Shown piece by piece: positions 61,924 through 64,000 of a DNA stretch of 64,000 bases. A program made the translations under genes and the position numbers. The notes beneath the pieces were generated by a model. The model was not told where the DNA came from. It did no database searches and worked only from the letters and a program-made list of their open reading frames with translations. The DNA lies in contig NZ_JAPWKD010000014.1 in assembly GCF_028283705.1 (NCBI RefSeq), positions 1 through 64,000 of the forward strand, given 5' to 3'. Source of the DNA: Pantoea sp. GTDB taxonomy: Bacteria > Pseudomonadota > Gammaproteobacteria > Enterobacterales > Enterobacteriaceae. Every line of letters starts with the position of its first letter. Position 1 is the first letter of the stretch.

Positions 61924-64000
61924 TCAGGGCAACGCATACGCCACCACATAATCGCCCTGTTTGGTACCGAAGCTGCCATGCCCCCCTACGGCAGTCACAA
62001 TATATTGTTTCCCACCTTCAGAGTAAGTCATCGGCGTTGACTGACCACCCGCAGGCAATCTGTCACTCCACAGCTCTTTACCGGTTGTCACATCGAAAGC
62101 GCGAATGTAATCGTCCATGGTTGCCGTCAGGAAAGCGACCCCGCCAGATGTGACCATGGAACCGCCCAGCATCGGCATCCCCACTTTAAATGGCAGCGGT
62201 AACGGCGTTGCATCACGCGTGGTACCCACCTTGTGCTGCCACATGATTTTGTGAGTACGCAGATCGATCCCGGCAATATAACCCCACGGTGGCGCCGGGC
62301 ATGGCAAACCAACCGGTGACAGGAACGGATGCAGGTCCACACCATACGGCGTACCGTACATCGGCTGAACACCGATCTCGCTGCCCGGTGGATGAGCGGC
62401 ATTCGGCGCAGCCGGGTTATCCGGACCGCGTTCGATCAGTTTGGAAACAAACGGGAACGCCATCGGGTTAGCAATCGCGATCTGCCGTTGTGGATCAACC
62501 GCAATACCACCCCACTCGAACATGCCCACGTCACCCGGGAATACCAGCGTTCCCTGGGTATTCGGCGGTGTGAACGGGCCATCGTAGCGCATTTTTTTGA
62601 ACATGATGCGGCACACCATCTGGTCGAACATGGTCGCGCCCCACATATCCTTGTCGGTCAGCTTCTGCTTCGGCTGGAACGTCAGCTCTGAATAAGGCTG
62701 CGTTGGCGAGGTGCGATCACCCCGGGCTGCGCCTTGCGGGACCGGGGTTTCCGGCGCAGGTACAATCAGTTTTCCGGTACGCCGATCCAGCACAAATATG
62801 TTGCCGGTTTTCGCCGGAGCATACACCGCCGGAACAATCCCCTCCGGGGTCTTCAGATCGACCAGACTCGGCTGAGACGGCAAATCCATATCCCACAGGT
62901 CATGATGCACCGTCTGATAGGACCAGATGCGTTTGCCGGTATTGATATCCAGCGCCACCAGCGAGCTGGTGTAACGTTCGCCCAGCGGGGTCCGATTGCC
63001 GCCCCAGATATCCGGCGTCGACATCCCTACCGGTACATAGACCATGCCCAGCTTTTCATCCGCCGACAGCAGCGTCCAGGAGTTGGGTGAGTTAGGTGTG
63101 TACTGATGCGTCGCAGAAGGCAGCGCGTTTTCATCAGCCGCGCCCGGATCCCATGCCCATACCAGTTTGCCAGTGTAGACATCAAAACCACGCACCACAC
63201 CCGAAGGTTCACTGGTGGAATAGTTGTCCGTCACTGCTCCGGCCATGATGATCATCTGACGGGTCACAACCGGTGGTGATGTCCCCTGGTAGAAACCTTT
63301 GGTTTTCACCGTCATACCGTCTTTCAGGTCAATCTGACCGTCCTGACCGAAGGCATGGCAGACTTCACCGGTCTGCGCATCGAGGGCAAACATACGGCCA
63401 TCGTTAGTCGGCAGGATGATACGCTGCTTACACTCCGCTGGCGGCACCGCCCCGTCAGAGGTTTTCGCATCAACCGGCGTCTCATGATAAGACACGCCAC
63501 GACAGGTCAGATGCTGCCAGGTCGGGTCATCTTTCACCCCCGGATCGAATTTCCAGATCTGTTTCCCTGTGGTCGCATCCAGCGCAAACACCCACTGATG
63601 CGGACTGCACAGGTAAACCATATGCCCCACCTTGAGTGGCGTCACTTCAAAAGTGGACTCCAGCGGATCGTTTTTACCGATGATGTCATTGGTGCGAAAC
63701 GTCCAGGCCACCTTCAGCTGATTGACGTTCTGCGCGTTGATTTGTTTCAGCGGCGAAGAGTGATCACCATATGAAGTACGACCATAGGCATGCCATTCTG
63801 AGTCAGGAAGTTGCTGGCTATCCCATTGCGGCGTACCGGTCTCCACGGTATCCGGCAATTTCCCTTCAATATCATGATGATTGAAGAAAAGTGATATCAC
63901 CAGGCTCAGAATTGGCAGCGCAACCGCTGCCCCGAGCAGGCCTCTGCCCGGCCTGTCAGAATCCGGAAAAGATTTCAGCGTAAAAGGCAGCAATAACCAG
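61924..64000 (-). CDS. gcd: Membrane PQQ-dependent aldose dehydrogenase (Gcd family), 5' end outside the window
   Basis: The readable 692 codons end with GGHGSFGTKQGDYVVAYALP and align through their length with E. coli Gcd. The frame is still open at the edge (WLLLPFTLKSF), so the missing part is the N-terminal set of membrane helices. One helix remains (LLGAAVALPILSLVISLFF). The eight-bladed PQQ propeller shows CRGVSYHE, VMAGAVTDN-type IIMAGAVTDN, PDIWGGNRTP, TVHHDLWDMDLP and MFEWGGIAVDP. The enzyme oxidises aldoses at the periplasmic face and passes electrons to ubiquinone. It may be a paralogue of the housekeeping Gcd; being next to an apiose cluster, oxidation of apiose is worth testing. 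Confidence 0.9.
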   Translation of the reverse strand, partial: WLLLPFTLKSFPDSDRPGRGLLGAAVALPILSLVISLFFNHHDIEGKLPDTVETGTPQWDSQQLPDSEWHAYGRTSYGDHSSPLKQINAQNVNQLKVAWTFRTNDIIGKNDPLESTFEVTPLKVGHMVYLCSPHQWVFALDATTGKQIWKFDPGVKDDPTWQHLTCRGVSYHETPVDAKTSDGAVPPAECKQRIILPTNDGRMFALDAQTGEVCHAFGQDGQIDLKDGMTVKTKGFYQGTSPPVVTRQMIIMAGAVTDNYSTSEPSGVVRGFDVYTGKLVWAWDPGAADENALPSATHQYTPNSPNSWTLLSADEKLGMVYVPVGMSTPDIWGGNRTPLGERYTSSLVALDINTGKRIWSYQTVHHDLWDMDLPSQPSLVDLKTPEGIVPAVYAPAKTGNIFVLDRRTGKLIVPAPETPVPQGAARGDRTSPTQPYSELTFQPKQKLTDKDMWGATMFDQMVCRIMFKKMRYDGPFTPPNTQGTLVFPGDVGMFEWGGIAVDPQRQIAIANPMAFPFVSKLIERGPDNPAAPNAAHPPGSEIGVQPMYGTPYGVDLHPFLSPVGLPCPAPPWGYIAGIDLRTHKIMWQHKVGTTRDATPLPLPFKVGMPMLGGSMVTSGGVAFLTATMDDYIRAFDVTTGKELWSDRLPAGGQSTPMTYSEGGKQYIVTAVGGHGSFGTKQGDYVVAYALP

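Noticed and set aside
1-64000. tRNA, rRNA, CRISPR arrays, integrases and intact insertion sequences.
   Set aside because: Looked for by eye on both strands and none was seen; small structured RNAs could still be missed without a covariance-model search.

Overview
The window is a composite of two kinds of DNA. Bases 1 to about 15,350 are GC-rich, with codon use and gene families (two oligopeptide-type ABC importers, a luciferase-like/CMD/AhpD redox module, a 284-residue CysE, DUF2092 and Phenol_MetA_deg-type secreted proteins, a secreted HAD phosphatase) that look alphaproteobacterial, probably Rhizobiales. From about 15,365 to the end the DNA looks like a plant-associated gammaproteobacterium of the Enterobacterales (Pantoea/Erwinia-like): AegA, NemA, transketolase, enteric-type porin, Ada, SorC regulators and a membrane glucose dehydrogenase. 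At the junction the 5' end of the HAD gene and the 5' third of a TonB receptor are both lost, with no insertion sequence, tRNA or integrase visible. This is either an assembly or library chimera or an illegitimate recombination event. The taxonomic reading is inferred from sequence style, not from a search.

Layout of the left part: a peptide-type ABC importer running leftward off the window (1-2310); a divergent complete importer operon with LLM, CMD and AhpD-type proteins and then an isochorismatase-like hydrolase (2693-10819); cysE (10957-11811); then a leftward group of envelope or periplasmic proteins (12024-15350).

Layout of the right part: truncated siderophore receptor plus FhuD/FhuB-like transporter (15363-20043); GlxA-type regulator, HD protein, AegA and an ArsR-type repressor (20046-24288); a low-GC island with a PIN-like protein and an XRE-ImmA protein (24404-26054); nemA; a DUF2235 lipoprotein; a porin; a D-apionate-type catabolic cluster (30908-40453: transketolase, DerI, MFS, LerK, LerI, OiaC, ApnO, SorC regulator); an RND efflux locus with TetR control and a nonsense codon in the pump gene (40682-47143); a mixed set of stress, repair and unassigned genes (47363-52822); a second sugar cluster that fits D-apiose or apioside use (53175-61860: GPH symporter, cytoplasmic glycoside hydrolase, SorC regulator, split transketolase AptA/AptB, isomerase, secreted nucleoside-hydrolase-fold protein); and the 3' part of a PQQ glucose dehydrogenase family gene.

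The main biological story is the two sugar clusters. The first has the enzymes that take D-apionate through 3-oxo-isoapionate, L-erythrulose, L-erythrulose-1-phosphate and D-erythrulose-4-phosphate to D-erythrose-4-phosphate, with a transketolase to use it. The second resembles the non-oxidative apiose route, but the window has no apulose kinase. Each cluster has its own SorC-family regulator and its own set of repeated tandem 12-bp operators (12+7+12 in the first, 12+6+12 in the second). D-apiose is a plant branched pentose of rhamnogalacturonan II, apiogalacturonan and apiosides, so the window fits a plant-associated life. No tRNA, rRNA, CRISPR array or intact mobile element was seen.
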